This document shows, piece by piece, positions 21,801 to 33,825 of a DNA stretch of 64,000 nucleotides (positions are counted from its first letter, which is position 1; every line of letters starts with the position of its first letter). The position numbers and the translations under genes are program-made. Under the pieces are notes generated by a model that made no database searches, was not told where the DNA came from, and saw only the letters and a program-made list of their open reading frames with translations. Source of the DNA: Paragordius varius (Eukaryota; Nematomorpha); NCBI GenBank assembly GCA_964247055.1, contig OZ176055.1:248001-312000 (forward strand). The letters are read 5' to 3'.

Positions 21801-24800
21801 AATAATTTGCAAATTATAAAAAGAAAAAAGTCATATTACATATATATATACATATATATATATGTAAACATTTATGAAATAAAGCTTGGTTATTCTATGA
21901 GTTTTAAACGTAAAAATCTATAAATTTTAATTTTTTTTCTAAAAATGTGGAATATATATTTGAGTATGTTTTTCAATTTATATCCCACTTCCTTGTTTAG
22001 AACCCATAACGGTAGATTAAAATAATCAAGGTATATAAAGCATAGGTATCGTTTATAAAAAGCTATTTGTCTTTATAAATATTTACGTTTTGTCCGTATA
22101 ATTTAAATTTTTACCATACCGTGCTATAATAATGATCTCATAAAAACACCAAAAAAAACATTTATATTTATTTAAAAGAGCTTTTAAAAGGAAAAGAATT
22201 TAAATAAAATTATTTCTATTCCATTTTATACAATATGCATGTTTTAATGGTTCTTTATTTCACACTATAGTAGGGGGCAATTTGCAAGCTACACAGTAGT
22301 GTATGGGAAAAAAGAACAAAATGTTGAATAAACAATCATTTCCTTTCTTTTTTCCATACACTCCTGTCCTGTGTTGCAAATTACCCAACTATAGTGTGAA
22401 ATAAGCAACCATTAAAATGCATATATTGTATGTAAAATTAAATTTTTTTACTTTATATTGAAATCATCACAGTTTAAATCTAAATTTTATTGAATATAAT
22501 ATAGCATATTATAAACCACAAAGAAAGTTATTAGTAACTGGTAGTTAAAAAAATGACTTTTGATCAAAAATATTTACTTTACTATATACCCTATCTACCG
22601 ATAATTATTAAAAACTTGACAATAATGTAAATAAATTTCCACTCAAACTTTAATTTAGAGGTAAAACTTTAGAGAAGATAAGCCTTTTTTATTTTCCATG
22701 GCGAGGAGTAAAAATAAATATTAAAAAATTTGAACAAAAAACTGACATAAAAATTATAAAAAAACTATATATATATTTATTCTCCATGGCGATGAGTAAA
22801 AATGAATATCCAAAAAATTGTATAAAAAAAACTGATATAAAAATTATAAAAAAACTATATAACATTTATTTCATGGCGAGGAGTAAATATGATTATCAAA
22901 AAATTTGAAAAAAAAACTTAACATAAAAATTATAAAAATAAAAATTTTAAATCTATATAATAAAAACCTGAGATAGATAGACATATCCTTCAACTAAGGC
23001 ATCGACTTGGCAATCCTTTTCAGAAGCCAATTTTTTAAGCTCTTCAACACAAAATTCCCTGGTCTTTGCATCAAGTTCAAATGGTTCTTGAACACAATTA
23101 AAATATGCATAAAAAATAAATTATATTATAAATATAAAACATAAAAATTTACCAAAAGAACAAAAATATAATTTTTTGACTCCTTGATTATTTTTCTAAA
23201 GCGTTGCAAAATAAGGAAAAGACATGTAAATTAGTTTTACGAGAATCGTAATGAAATGACAAAGTTAGATGCTATTGTAGAAAATCAGAATTTTAAAAAA
23301 GTGTATGGCCGTCTTTTTAAGATTCCATTAAAAATACATTAAAAATTATAATTATACGGACAAAACGTACAAATGTAAAGACAAATATTTTTTTCAAAAG
23401 ACAAACCCATACTTAAACCTTAATTTATCGTGTAAAAATCATTTAAATGTAATACTTTGCATTTCAAAACAATCAGTTTTTAAGCAAATAAAGATTTAAA
23501 AGTATAGTTGTCTTTTTTAAACTAAAACATATTTGTCTTTATATTTAAACGTTTTGTCCGTATAATTTCAATTTTTACTAAAAAAATATTTATAAGTTTA
23601 AAATTCTCTACATAACTTACCTAAATTATAATTTTTACGTTCAACAGAATGGTAACCATTTGTGAGATTAGTTTTAGTTGGTGAATTCATTTTGGTAGAT
23701 TGTTGACTATTTTCTGTGGACTCGATATCTGTAGAATTCTAATTATATAAAATTATGAAATATACTTAGAGTATTAAATTACTGTTTTTTCTGATAGATG
23801 TAATTATAATTGCCAATATTAAACAAGGTTTCGTAAAAAGTATTATATGATTTTTTATGCGAGTAAAAAAACTCAAGTAATTAAGTTTTTTTGTTAAATA
23901 AAAACGAAAGGTAGAGTATTATTTCAATAACGATAATCAATCATATATTATGATCCTTGATTTTTTGGTAAAATATCATCTGCACTTCAAGAATGTCCTT
24001 GAACATTTTGAGTTGGTCTTTAAACACTTCAAGTTGGTCCTTAAACACTTCAAGTTAATCCTTGAACATTTCAAGTTGGTCCTTATTTTTATATTTTGAT
24101 TTAACAATAATGTTTGCATGTTTTATTTAATTTTATTGTTTTTAACCTAATTTCCTTTAACCATTATAGTGTTTTTTTTATTCAAAAACCACTTTTTAGT
24201 TTCAAAATTTTTCCTCGTGAAGAGCAAATGGTATATAATCTATGGTTATAAGTTACATAGATATAAAAATATAAATTGATAACAAACTCCATTTATATTC
24301 CAAAATGCAATGATTTACGTTATTTGTAAAACAAAATCGCGGATACATACTATTTTCTTGCCAAAAAAATATAAGTAATCTTTCTATATATCTGAATTTT
24401 ATGCTGTAAATGTAAAATAAATTATTACTGTATCCTCTATAAAAGTAGTATCGCTTTCCTTTAAATCACTATTTCCCTCCTCGTTTTTATCAATCCGTAG
24501 AAGGCATCGATTAAAACAAAGGGTTAACGATTTAACTAAAGTACATTGAAGTAATTTCTTGGCATCCTCCTTGAGTTTCTGTTGTTGATTCGAGCTTAAA
24601 TTATTAAGCATGGCTATGGTAGCTAAGTTAGTTTGATCAATAGCGCTACCATTTCCATTAAGAGCTGACAAATGATATGAAAAAAATGACTTATTTTTAA
24701 GATATGTAAATTCATGACTATAATTTCTTTCTAGTTATTTGTTTTATCACATTTTAACATTTTAGATTTAAGTATCTATGTAGTTATATATATATATATA

Positions 24801-27800
24801 TATATAATTAATGAATTATCAAAACATATGGCCTACATTTAATCTAATCATATACGATTAATTAGTTACTGACCATGGGTGTCCAACATATATATCTTAG
24901 CGAGCGGTTTATTTATTCCATGCATAATTTTCAATGATAAAACTTCTAAATCAGTAAAAAATATTCTTGCCCCCCCTTTAACCACTGTTCTAACTAATCT
25001 TAAATTTTTGATTACAATCCAATTTTTTATTTTTTTATATTCTTTAGAGCACCTTTGAGTAGCAAACAAAACGTGTTGGACACCCCTGTATATGACAAAT
25101 ACATGTGTAAGTAATCAAAAAATCAACCAATAATTTATATAAAAAATACTATACTAATATCTAACTGAATAATTGCCAAATATCTCTTCGCTGTAAAATT
25201 TCAAACTTCACAATTTTATAAGACAAAAATCATCTCAAAAAAGTTAGAGTGATGTAGATAATCATGAATCTTACGTTTATCCGTAGGTATATCCATTGTT
25301 GATGATGGTAACTTTGAGTTTGGTACAGCATGAATGAGGTATGATTTAAATTTCGTGTATTCCCTTTGAATACGAGCTAAGGCAAATAGCTTTCCAGGAA
25401 ACTCTAGGAGAATGTCATAAGTTTCCTCATCTAAATGCGTTGGGGGCGCTTGATTGGTATAATCCGATTGAAATGTGGATGTTGTTGAATAAAGTTCATA
25501 CAGACGCATAGCTTCGTTAAAATCAATCACAGCACCCTCATAATCTCCAATCAGCAGTTTCAACTAATTTTATGTGAACAGAAAAAAAAGAGGAATAAAT
25601 TTTTTACAATAAAGTGATAGTGAGCAACATTAATTTTATCAAAGGTATATATTGAAATCAAATAAGTAAAATACTATAAACATCGGCTTGTTTTAGTGAA
25701 AAACAATGCTTTTATCGGTATTTGTAAAACTAAATAATTTTTGTAAAAAAGTATTAAAATATTTTCCAATATATAAATTAAATATAAATTCTACAGGTTC
25801 AAAAAAATAAAAATGGATACTATGTCTCATTATAAACTAAGGCCTAATTTATATCGATCAAAAAAAATGCTTTGATAAATATAAGCAACTAAATTCGTTA
25901 TTAATTTGAAAATGCTTTAGGTATGCAATGTAGGAAGAAATTATATATTTGTACAGTAATACAGGATAAAATTACTTGTCCGCGATGGTAATATATATCG
26001 CAATTTTCGGTATCCTTTGCAAGAGCCATTTCAAAATATTTCAAACCGTTTTGCATATTCATCTCCTGAGAATCCACGCTAGCCAATTTTATCATGAGAT
26101 TAGATTGAAACTAAACAAAAACATCAATGAAAATTAAATCAATATACTAAAGTAAAAATTTAGATTATAAAAATCAATCATAAAAAAGTAAAATTGTTTA
26201 TGCTAAAATTTAAGGATTCCATACGTGAATGACAATACAAGAATTAATTTGGCAAACGTATGAATATATTATTAACAAATAAAAATTTTTTCAATAAAAC
26301 TTATATTTCGATCATGTTAATAAATTTTTTATCTGTTAATAATATATTCATACGTTTGCCAATTAATTCTTGTATTGTTTATGGTAGTTTAAATTTTTTT
26401 CAAAGGTAAATAATTAAATTACATCCAAAATTCTTAATTTACTGCCCAAAACACAAGGTATAAAATATGGCATATATAAAAAAATAATTTGTGACTTTTT
26501 AACGGCACCTCAATGATACTGGATTAATGAAAAAAAACAGTTATACTTTTTTATCGCTTAACAATTTTTTGGAGATTTCGGAAAATTTGTGTGCAGATAT
26601 AAAGTTAGTATCTGTATCTCCAGAGGCATTAGAATCTTTAACCGTTTCAATAGTTTGGACCCATTTTTCCAATGTATCAAAACCGGTTTTAGCCGTACTT
26701 AAGTCACCCATAATCAAACAAAATGTGGAATAAACCAGAATATTTAGGATATCATGTGATGTAATAGTTTTATCTGTAATTTAAAACCATTTAGCATATA
26801 TATATATATTTAGTATCTAAAATCGCCCAAAAACATTTAAACATTACCCGAACATATAATCATAACTTTTATATGTTTGGGGAAAGTTTGAAATATACGT
26901 TATTGGGTTCATTTAGGATACCTTTAAAATATATATATGTGATGACACAGTCAAACTATAAGCCAAACCTTTATCACCATTAGTTGTAATCGGATGTTTA
27001 GAAAAATAATCTTTAAGCAAATTAAATGCATCCTCATATTTATCATTGCTAACGTGGGTGACTAGGTTATCAAATAAGGTATTGGATTCTTTGTTAAGTA
27101 ATTCATGTTCATTGGATGTAAATCTATTTATATAATAAAATGGCACAATTTATTATATCATAAGTATAATACACTAATGTGGATAAAATGTTAAATAAGG
27201 AATTAGAATAACACAATTAAAATGAGCTTTTGTTATAAAAATTATATACTATTTACAGTCATATTCACTCTTTAACAATTTAACTTCAAATTACCTATAT
27301 TTTTTATGTTTTTAAAAAATAAATTTTCGTATAAAATTAATATAATATTGAAAAAATGATAAACTCATAGGAATTTATTTACAGTCATGTAGACTTTATA
27401 TTGTTAAAGATTTACTTTTTTTCGTTAATTGGGTATTAATATTTGGTAAAGAATATAAAAACAAGAGCAATATGGTATTATCATATCATATTCTTTAAAA
27501 AAGTAAAATATGAAGGGGAAGGGCGTCGGAAATCTTTGGTAAAAACTGAAAATACACTAACTACTAACCCTTCACTTAAATTTGATGGATATTTTGTAAT
27601 GTTAAATTTTGAGAATATTATAGCAATTTATGTTAACATTTGAAATATTGTTGTTACGTATTTAGATGCGGAATTTTGTGGGTTTTTATCTTTAATAATT
27701 TAATAAATAGTAAAATGGGTATTTTATTATTTATGATTCATAATTAAATTCAATAATTACTATTTTTCAACATGATAAATACCTGTACTAATCGATATTG

Positions 27801-29053
27801 GTATTATTTTATATAGTTGTTATTAGTAATTAAAATACAGGTTATATATTTGTTAAAATTTAAGTAGATTTTGGATTGTTTTTGTTTTTATGTTATTCAT
27901 TGTCAATTTTTATGTATTGACATTTTAATCAGGTAAAAATTGCGGTTTTTAAATTTAGTCAAATTTAATTTTTTTTGTTTTTTATTTAACATCATTAATT
28001 GTAATTAATTACATATTGTGATTTTAATAATTACAGGTGAAAATTGCGGTTTTTAATAAATTAGTAAAATTTTTAATGTTTTGTTCAACATCGCTAATTT
28101 ATTATGTACTATATATTTTTGATACATTGAGGTAAAAATTACTATCATTTGAATAACTTGGCAAGGTTGAACAAAACATTAAAAATTTATTAATTTTATT
28201 AAAAACCGCAATTTTCACATGTTTTTTAAATGTCGAAAATATTTGATAATTAATAACAAATAACAATGATACAAAAAAAATTAAATTTGAAATTTGTTAA
28301 AAACCGCCATTTTTACCTGTATTTTTTAAAATTTACAATTATGTAGTAATTAATTACAATTAACAATGTTAAATAAAAAACAAAAAAAATTAAATTTGAC
28401 TAAATTTAAAAACCGCAATCCTGATTAAAATGTCAATACATAAAAATTGACAATGAATAACATAAAAACAAAAACAATCCAAAATCTACTTAAATTTTAA
28501 CAAATATATAACCTGTATTTTAATTACTAATAACAACTATATAAAATAATACCAATATCGATTAGTACAGGTATTTATCATGTTGAAAAATAGTAATTAT
28601 TGAATTTAATTATGAATCATAAATAATAAAATACCCATTTTACTATTTATTAAATTATTAAAGATAAAAACCCATAAAATTCCGCATCTAAATACGTAAC
28701 AACAATATTTCAAATGTTAACATAAATTGCTATAATATTCTCAAAATTTAACATTACAAAATATCCATCAAATTTAAGTGAAGGGTTAGTAGTTAGTGTA
28801 TTTTCATTTTTTACCAAAGATTTCCGACGCCCTTCCCCTTCATTTTTTACTTTTTTAAAGAATATGATATGATAATACCATATTGCTCTTGTTTTTATAT
28901 TCTTTACCAAATATTAATACCCAATTAACGAAAAAAAGTAAATCTTTAACAATATAAAGTCTACATGACTGTATATTATTAATGAGTTATATTAGCCCCA
29001 GAAACACATATATTTTTAAGGTGAATTTGAATTAAAGGGTGAATTTGAATTGT

Positions 29054-29094
<41 letters not shown>

Positions 29095-30727
29095 TTAATT
29101 TATGTAATATAATTAATAATATTTTCCATATAGAACACGGTTATTACAGATATATATATATATACCTTAACAAATTATTTTTTTTGTTAAAATTCCAGAT
29201 TTATATATTTCAAACCCGGTAATTTGGTTCCAAGTTCCTCAAACGGCATTTCGATTTTTCAGTGTTCAAAAAAAATTTATTTCTTTCAGATTATTTTTTT
29301 ATGGATCTTATTAATTTAAAGAATTATCTGATTTGTATTAACTAAAACTAATTTGACAAAATGACTATAACAAAAATATTTTATATCGATAGTAAATAAT
29401 TTATTAACCCATTAGTGAAAAAAAAAGAAACTTAGCTTACTGCAGTCGAAGATCAGGATTAAAGAAAGGGTCCCATTGATAGGAGCGAAGAAATGATAGG
29501 ACATATTTATTGGCTGGAAACAGAAATTTCTTAGTCTAAATTAATGATTGTTATTATTAAATTGTTATGTTTACAAATATTAAATATTGATTGATATTAA
29601 AACTGATGTGAAACAATTCTTTAGGATTAATAAATATATACTAAGCGGATTAAATACATCTAAAATAATTATCTTTACTATTTTTTGAGTTTTTAGTTAT
29701 CTCGCAATTTTTAAAAAACTTAATCAAGTTGTGTTATAAAGATTAAATTTATAGCTAAAAAGCGTAAAGAAATTTGGAACAAAGTATTTTGGAAAAAATG
29801 ACAGGATTTTAATTTTTATTATAATTTATCCAGTAAATTATTAATTCTGTAAATTTCTTTATGAAAATAATATTTATGGTGGTGTAAAACGTTTTTGCAA
29901 AATTATTAGTATATAATATTGCAAAAACAAAAAAAACTCAAAAATAGCAATATAAAAATACTTTTAAGTGTTCGATGGCTTCCTGTTTAACAAGCTTTTT
30001 AAGGAGGCGATCAGCTGATTCGATAGATTCAATGTTTGAAAATCGTTCCAGAAAGCAAACGCACGTAAAATCTGAACAATAAATGATAAATATGAACTCA
30101 TTTATTTTTTCAAAAATTAAAAAATAGTATAATAAATTATAAATAAAACCAACATATATCTTAAATTTAAAGTGCGCATCTAAAAAACCAAAAAAATATT
30201 TTTTAGGAATAAAACCTTCATAACCAGCCCGAAAATCTCCCATACACTCGTGGGCCAATGCACGTCTGAATATAGGCTTAGTATAGGCCTTTTTCAATTT
30301 GATTGCCGAAGTACAATCATCAATGGTTTCTTTATACTTTTTCTAGATATAAAAGTAATTAAGAAAATTAATTTATTTTTACTTCATGAAAAAAAGCTGC
30401 CGCACGATTATTGTAAAAAGTGGCTATATCATCCTTTTTATCTTCAGAACAGACTTCAATCGCTAATGTATAATACTTTATAGCATTCTCGTAATCTGCA
30501 CTTTTAAAACTCTCATTTCCCTTCTTTTTATATTCTAGGGCTTGTTCAAATTTATTCTTGTAATATGAATTATTTATTGATACTTTATATTTGGTCTCGG
30601 CAGGTTTTTCATCAGAAACTTTTATTGAAGACGAGCTATTTTTATAGCGACGCCAATATAGATAACCAATAATAACTGGCGTGGCGATTGCTAAAGATAT
30701 TGCCAATCTCTGTGCTTCTTTCCGCAT
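18707..30727 (-). CDS. TOMM70: Mitochondrial import receptor TOM70 (TOMM70)
   Basis: Outer-membrane receptor that takes Hsp70/Hsp90-bound preproteins, mainly carriers, to the TOM pore. Exons: 30727-30383, 30342-30216, 30071-29962, 29529-29441, 27123-26978, 26773-26547, 26110-25976, 25563-25275, 24664-24429, 23738-23621, 23086-22968, 21798-21621, 20218-20068, 18854-18707; all phases are continuous, about 806 residues. The N-terminal anchor (RLAISLAIATPVIIGYLYW) is followed by the clamp TPR (KKKGNESFKSADYENAIKYY, FYNNRAAAFF, FRRALAHE). C-terminal TPRs include YFEMALAKDTENCDIYYHRG and CEFAYETLGTIYMQ, ending SEFELAHLFSMKETVLAQK. It is about 200 residues longer than human TOM70; the surplus lies mostly in exons 8-10, where Asn/Ser/Gln-rich stretches split a TPR. 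The very end is open: either read-through to a stop at 18668 or a short unseen exon. The exon 4 acceptor (ACTAAG) and the exon 5 donor were chosen by phase and alignment. Confidence 0.92.
18913..19353. repeat. Minisatellite-ended element family G
   Basis: Opens ATACCATTTACAGTTCAAAT, then about eleven 21-bp units of the type TTCAAATTCACCCTTGAACAA to about 19165. A unique AT-rich middle follows, then inverted single units (GAGGGTGAATTTGAAATG) near 19312-19350. It lies in the last TOM70 intron. Confidence 0.75.
19575..19760. repeat. Palindromic MITE family A, left-half fragment
   Basis: Left arm only (ATTATACTATGGACAAAACG and the GGACAAACATTTTTTTC block), diverged. It lies in a TOM70 intron. 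Confidence 0.55.
20311..20680. repeat. Minisatellite-ended element family G
   Basis: Several diverged TTCAAATTTACCCTT-type units at 20311-20455, followed by the AT-rich middle shared with other copies. It is part of the sequence duplicated at 20457-21044. Confidence 0.65.
20457..21044. repeat. Direct tandem duplication, 294-bp unit x 2
   Basis: Bases 20457-20750 are repeated immediately at 20751-21044 (period 294) with no difference that I noticed. Both units start near TTAACTATGTGTTTCTAACA and end near AACACACATAAAAAATT. The identity implies a recent event, within a TOM70 intron. Confidence 0.95.
21270..21617. repeat. Minisatellite-ended element family G touching a TOM70 splice donor
   Basis: Starts ATACCATTTACAGTTCAAAT and ends, inverted, with GGGTGAATTTGAATTGTAAA then TGGCATATATATATAC. 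The right end abuts the donor of TOM70 exon 12 (exon ends at 21621): read on the minus strand, the donor GTATATATATATGCCATTTA is the element end itself. Confidence 0.8.
22060..22125. repeat. Palindromic MITE family A, right-arm fragment
   Basis: TTTACGTTTTGTCCGTATAA block ending AATTTTTACC, in a TOM70 intron. Confidence 0.6.
22243..22425. mobile_element. Palindromic MITE family D
   Basis: About 180 bp with arms of about 75 bp. The left arm reads through TTTCACACTATAGTAGGG and the right arm through its complement CCAACTATAGTGTGAAAT, with GTGTATGGGAAAAAAG-type inner ends. A second copy lies at 35862-36031. Confidence 0.8.
23333..23580. repeat. Palindromic MITE family A copy in TOM70 intron
   Basis: Left arm TTATACGGACAAAACGTACA, right arm GTTTTGTCCGTATAATTTCA ending ATTTTTACT. 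Confidence 0.8.
23985..24235. repeat. Diverged minisatellite of family G type
   Basis: Five units of the form CTTGAACATTTCAAGTTGGTC (about 22-23 bp) at 23985-24085. A terminal-like AGCAAATGGTATATAATC follows near 24225. The unit differs from the main 21-bp type, so kinship is inferred. Confidence 0.5.
24874..25087. mobile_element. hAT-type MITE in TOM70 intron
   Basis: Starts CATGGGTGTCCAACA and ends GTGTTGGACACCCCTG, an inverted pair typical of hAT ends. About 210 bp, no open frame. The right end is almost identical to the fragment near 54520. Confidence 0.7.
26229..26382. mobile_element. Palindromic MITE family E
   Basis: About 155 bp. Arms of about 45 bp begin ACAATACAAGAATTAATTTG and run through GGCAAACGTATGAATATATT; the complement closes the element. 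One copy, in a TOM70 intron. Confidence 0.8.
27243..29056. repeat. Family G element split by a family B insertion
   Basis: The left part (27243-27380) has ATACTATTTACAGTCATATTC and diverged minisatellite units. The right part (28974-29056) has AAGGGTGAATTTGAATTGTAAA. The 1.6-kb palindrome 27382-28971 sits between them, so it inserted later. Confidence 0.65.
27382..28971. mobile_element. Palindromic element family B, 1.6-kb form
   Basis: Inverted repeat of about 1,590 bp with arms of about 750 bp and a short centre near 28100-28160, flanked by TA on both sides. Ends CAGTCATGTAGAC and complement are shared with the 230-bp element at 9450-9679, as is AACAAGAGCAATATGGTA. Each arm has internal subrepeats around AAAATTGCGGTTTTTAA. 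The arms are nearly identical. No transposase seen; the 66-codon frame present in both arms is not recognisable. Confidence 0.85.
29050..29091. repeat. (TA)n microsatellite
   Basis: About 40 bases of alternating TA directly beside the end of the split family G element. Confidence 0.9.
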
Positions 30728-32995
30728 TGTGTTTTTAAGCTACCAAACGACAAAATGCTAGAAACATTTGATAAAATATTTTAAATTTTTCTGGCTTTTT
30801 TAGAAATTATTAATTAAACTGTAAGGATTTGATATATCATAACCAGAAATATATCTAAAATTGGATTTTAAATAAACAATTATGAAACTGACTCTTTATC
30901 ATTTATTTATATAAATCGCAATTGGCATGATTAATATATTCATGGGCATCGGGCAGTTTTTACCACAATTAAACTTTTGAGATTTTTAGAATATATATCA
31001 GTGGTACTTCTAAATTTTTCAGAACCGTCAAGAGCAGTGCACCATTTAATACCTATCAAAAGGCATAGCTGCTTGAAGCATTAGCAGATATTTAAACGCA
31101 AAATAGGTGTACTAAAAAACTTAACAAACAATTTAGGACCATCGCGGTTAATGTATCAGTGATATACTTTCCAACCAAAATCGGTGTTGAGGGGTATAAA
31201 ATAATATCCTGATTAGAATGGTGCTTTTGTTTTTGGTTTTTAAGATTTAAAGCACACACATTATCTTCTCCACATCAGAAAATATTAAAATTTCGCACAT
31301 TTTGTTTTGTTTTTTGGTGAAAACTAAATACTTCACTTTAAAAAATATTAATACATATCATATACATATAAAAATCAGATAGTATTTTTTAAAAATTAAG
31401 TTTTAGTTAAGGGTTCAGAAAAGATTTTTTCGCTCATCTATAATGGGCTACTTGCGCCACAAAATCAAATAAAAATAATTTTTATAAAATACATACTTTT
31501 CAATTTAGCAATATTTTGTTGAAGCGTATATAACACTAGTTAAAGCATAAATGGTATAAAATGCTTTAAGAAAGCAATGATGCTATTTCATATCTTTGAA
31601 TAAAATATTTTTACTTCTTCAAAATTGTGGTAATATATATTTTTTTACAAATATTAAATCATATTAAGCTAATGAACATTTAAAATGAAATGAGGTGATA
31701 TTAATGTTCAGCATCATCGAATATAGAAACAAAATTTTTATAATATCTTAAAGCGTTTTTATACCTTTTCGATCATCCATCGAAATAATATAAATTACGC
31801 TTCAAAATAGTTTGCCACAAAATTAGATATCTGAAAAAACTCCATTTTTAATATTTTTAGTTATTGTTATTAAGCATCTCCGCATTTTCACTATTTTATA
31901 TTTAGTCCATTTTTGAAGAGCAAAATAATGGGGCTTTCAGAGCCCACATGTTGAAAGATTTTATGAAAATATTGTTTTGCTTTTTATATTGGTTTGTTGT
32001 ATAATCTTAGGATTTTTAACGTATAAAACATCAAGTTAAAACCAAAGAACTTTAATTTAGCAAAGTGTGCGAAATTTTGCTATTCTTAAATAATTTTCTC
32101 ACATAACTCGTAAAGGCCAAACCAAAAGCACTATAATTCGGATACATAATACCAGATTTTATATATTTGATAATGATTTTTTCTGTAAGGACTTCTGGGA
32201 CATAAAATGCAATTTTTAAAATATAGCACATTATTTAACGCAAAAATACCCCCAGGAATTGTTTCAAATTAGAATACCATTTACCAACATAATATAAATA
32301 AAAAAATTCACAAAATTTGGTAATAATATTTTGGTGGCATCGAATCTGCGAAAAGTTTTTATTTTTAGAGTTTAATCGATAAATACTCCTCAACAATAGT
32401 TTGTCATGATTTGAAGCGGAGGTTGGTTTTACATTTTAATGTAACAATTAGCTTATTTAAAGATTCAGAAAGCTTATTTGTGCCGATCTCAAAACTGAAA
32501 CTTATTAATCTTTTGATGCTTTTTCTAAAAAGTTTTCCTTTAGGATAATCTACGCTCTATTGGAAAATTGGTAAAAATAAATTCTAATAAGTATGAAGTA
32601 CAATCAAACCTCTTATTCGTTACATGGGACTGCATAAAAGAATTTCATAAAAAAAATCATGTTTTGATGTTCAGATGTTTTGTCAACTGTTATAAGTTAG
32701 CATATTCCTTTCAAAACTTTATGAAAAGCACCCAATAATTTTGACTATAAATCATTAGAGGTTGATGAAACATGGCTGTTTGAGAAAATACTTTTCTGTA
32801 TAAACGATAAATATCCATCATATATTGTTTAATCATAGGACTCTTAGATTTCTATATATTGAACTACGTGTATATGTGTTTTAGGGGATTGGCTTCTAAA
32901 GGGAAATTTAGGTGCATTTTTTGTTCAAAAAAGTATAATCTGGCAATCTTACAAAGCTCTAAAGATTTTTAACTAACTCATAACATTGTGTATTG

Positions 32996-32998
<3 letters not shown>

Positions 32999-33031
<33 letters not shown>
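32999..33031. repeat. (CT)n microsatellite
   Basis: About 16 uninterrupted CT units. It is the only sizeable non-TA dinucleotide run in the window. Confidence 0.95.
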
Positions 33032-33032
<1 letters not shown>

Positions 33033-33567
33033 AAAATATAAATTTGCGCCAAGGTTTAATATACTGTTTATTAATCCGAAAAAATCATTTTAATAAAATC
33101 TGTTCATATTGGCACAACATGTTGAATAATTGTCATTTTATCTAAAATTTACCCGTTATATTAATTTATTACATTTTTCTGGTTAGATGCTAAATGAGTC
33201 TATAAATGTGAATATCGCGTTTAAAATGTCACTTAGAAAGGTGGCACTTAAGCAAGAGACTATCAGGATTATTAAAATTAAATATTTTAACAAAAACTCA
33301 ATTATAATGAAAGAGAACAATATAATCTTGGTTATAACTGGCGCGTTTCTGTTCAGATCGAAAACTAAAAATATATCCACTTATCGATTATTTTTTATTT
33401 AAAAAGGAACGATGTTACATTTTTGATATAATTAATATGCTTATATTAAAGTCTGAAAAACAGTTTCCGAATTATATCCTGTAATAGCGGATTTAACCAT
33501 ATTAGCATATGCAAAATAATTGAAAAAATTTATCAAGTATGAAAAACTGATTAGACTTTGTTATGTA

Positions 33568-33825
33568 GTACAAATTGAAATTATACAGGCAAAATGTATA
33601 AATATAAAAAAATTTTTTATTCAATGAGAAAACCATATTTTTTAAATATAACTCATAGTTTTATATTCCAAAGTGTGAAATAGATAGACACAATTAATTA
33701 TACATTTTACAATTGCATTGAAGAAAAGTTTATATAAGTAAAAATATGGTTAAAAAAAGTATGGTTATCCTTTGAAAAAATATCATTTTTTCATTTTTGT
33801 CGATATAATGTTAATGTTACTGTAA
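33568..33825. repeat. Palindromic MITE family A copy, diverged
   Basis: Left arm TTGAAATTATACAGGCAAAA, core TTATACATTTTACAATTG, right arm ending TGTTACTGTA. Confidence 0.7.

Noticed and set aside
27443-28910. Identical 66-codon frames in both arms of the giant palindrome
   Set aside because: The two frames are mirror images of one arm; no domain, no transposase motif.
33183-33402. Overlapping 65-71 codon frames on both strands
   Set aside because: AT-driven hydrophobic or lysine-rich frames without splice or domain support.
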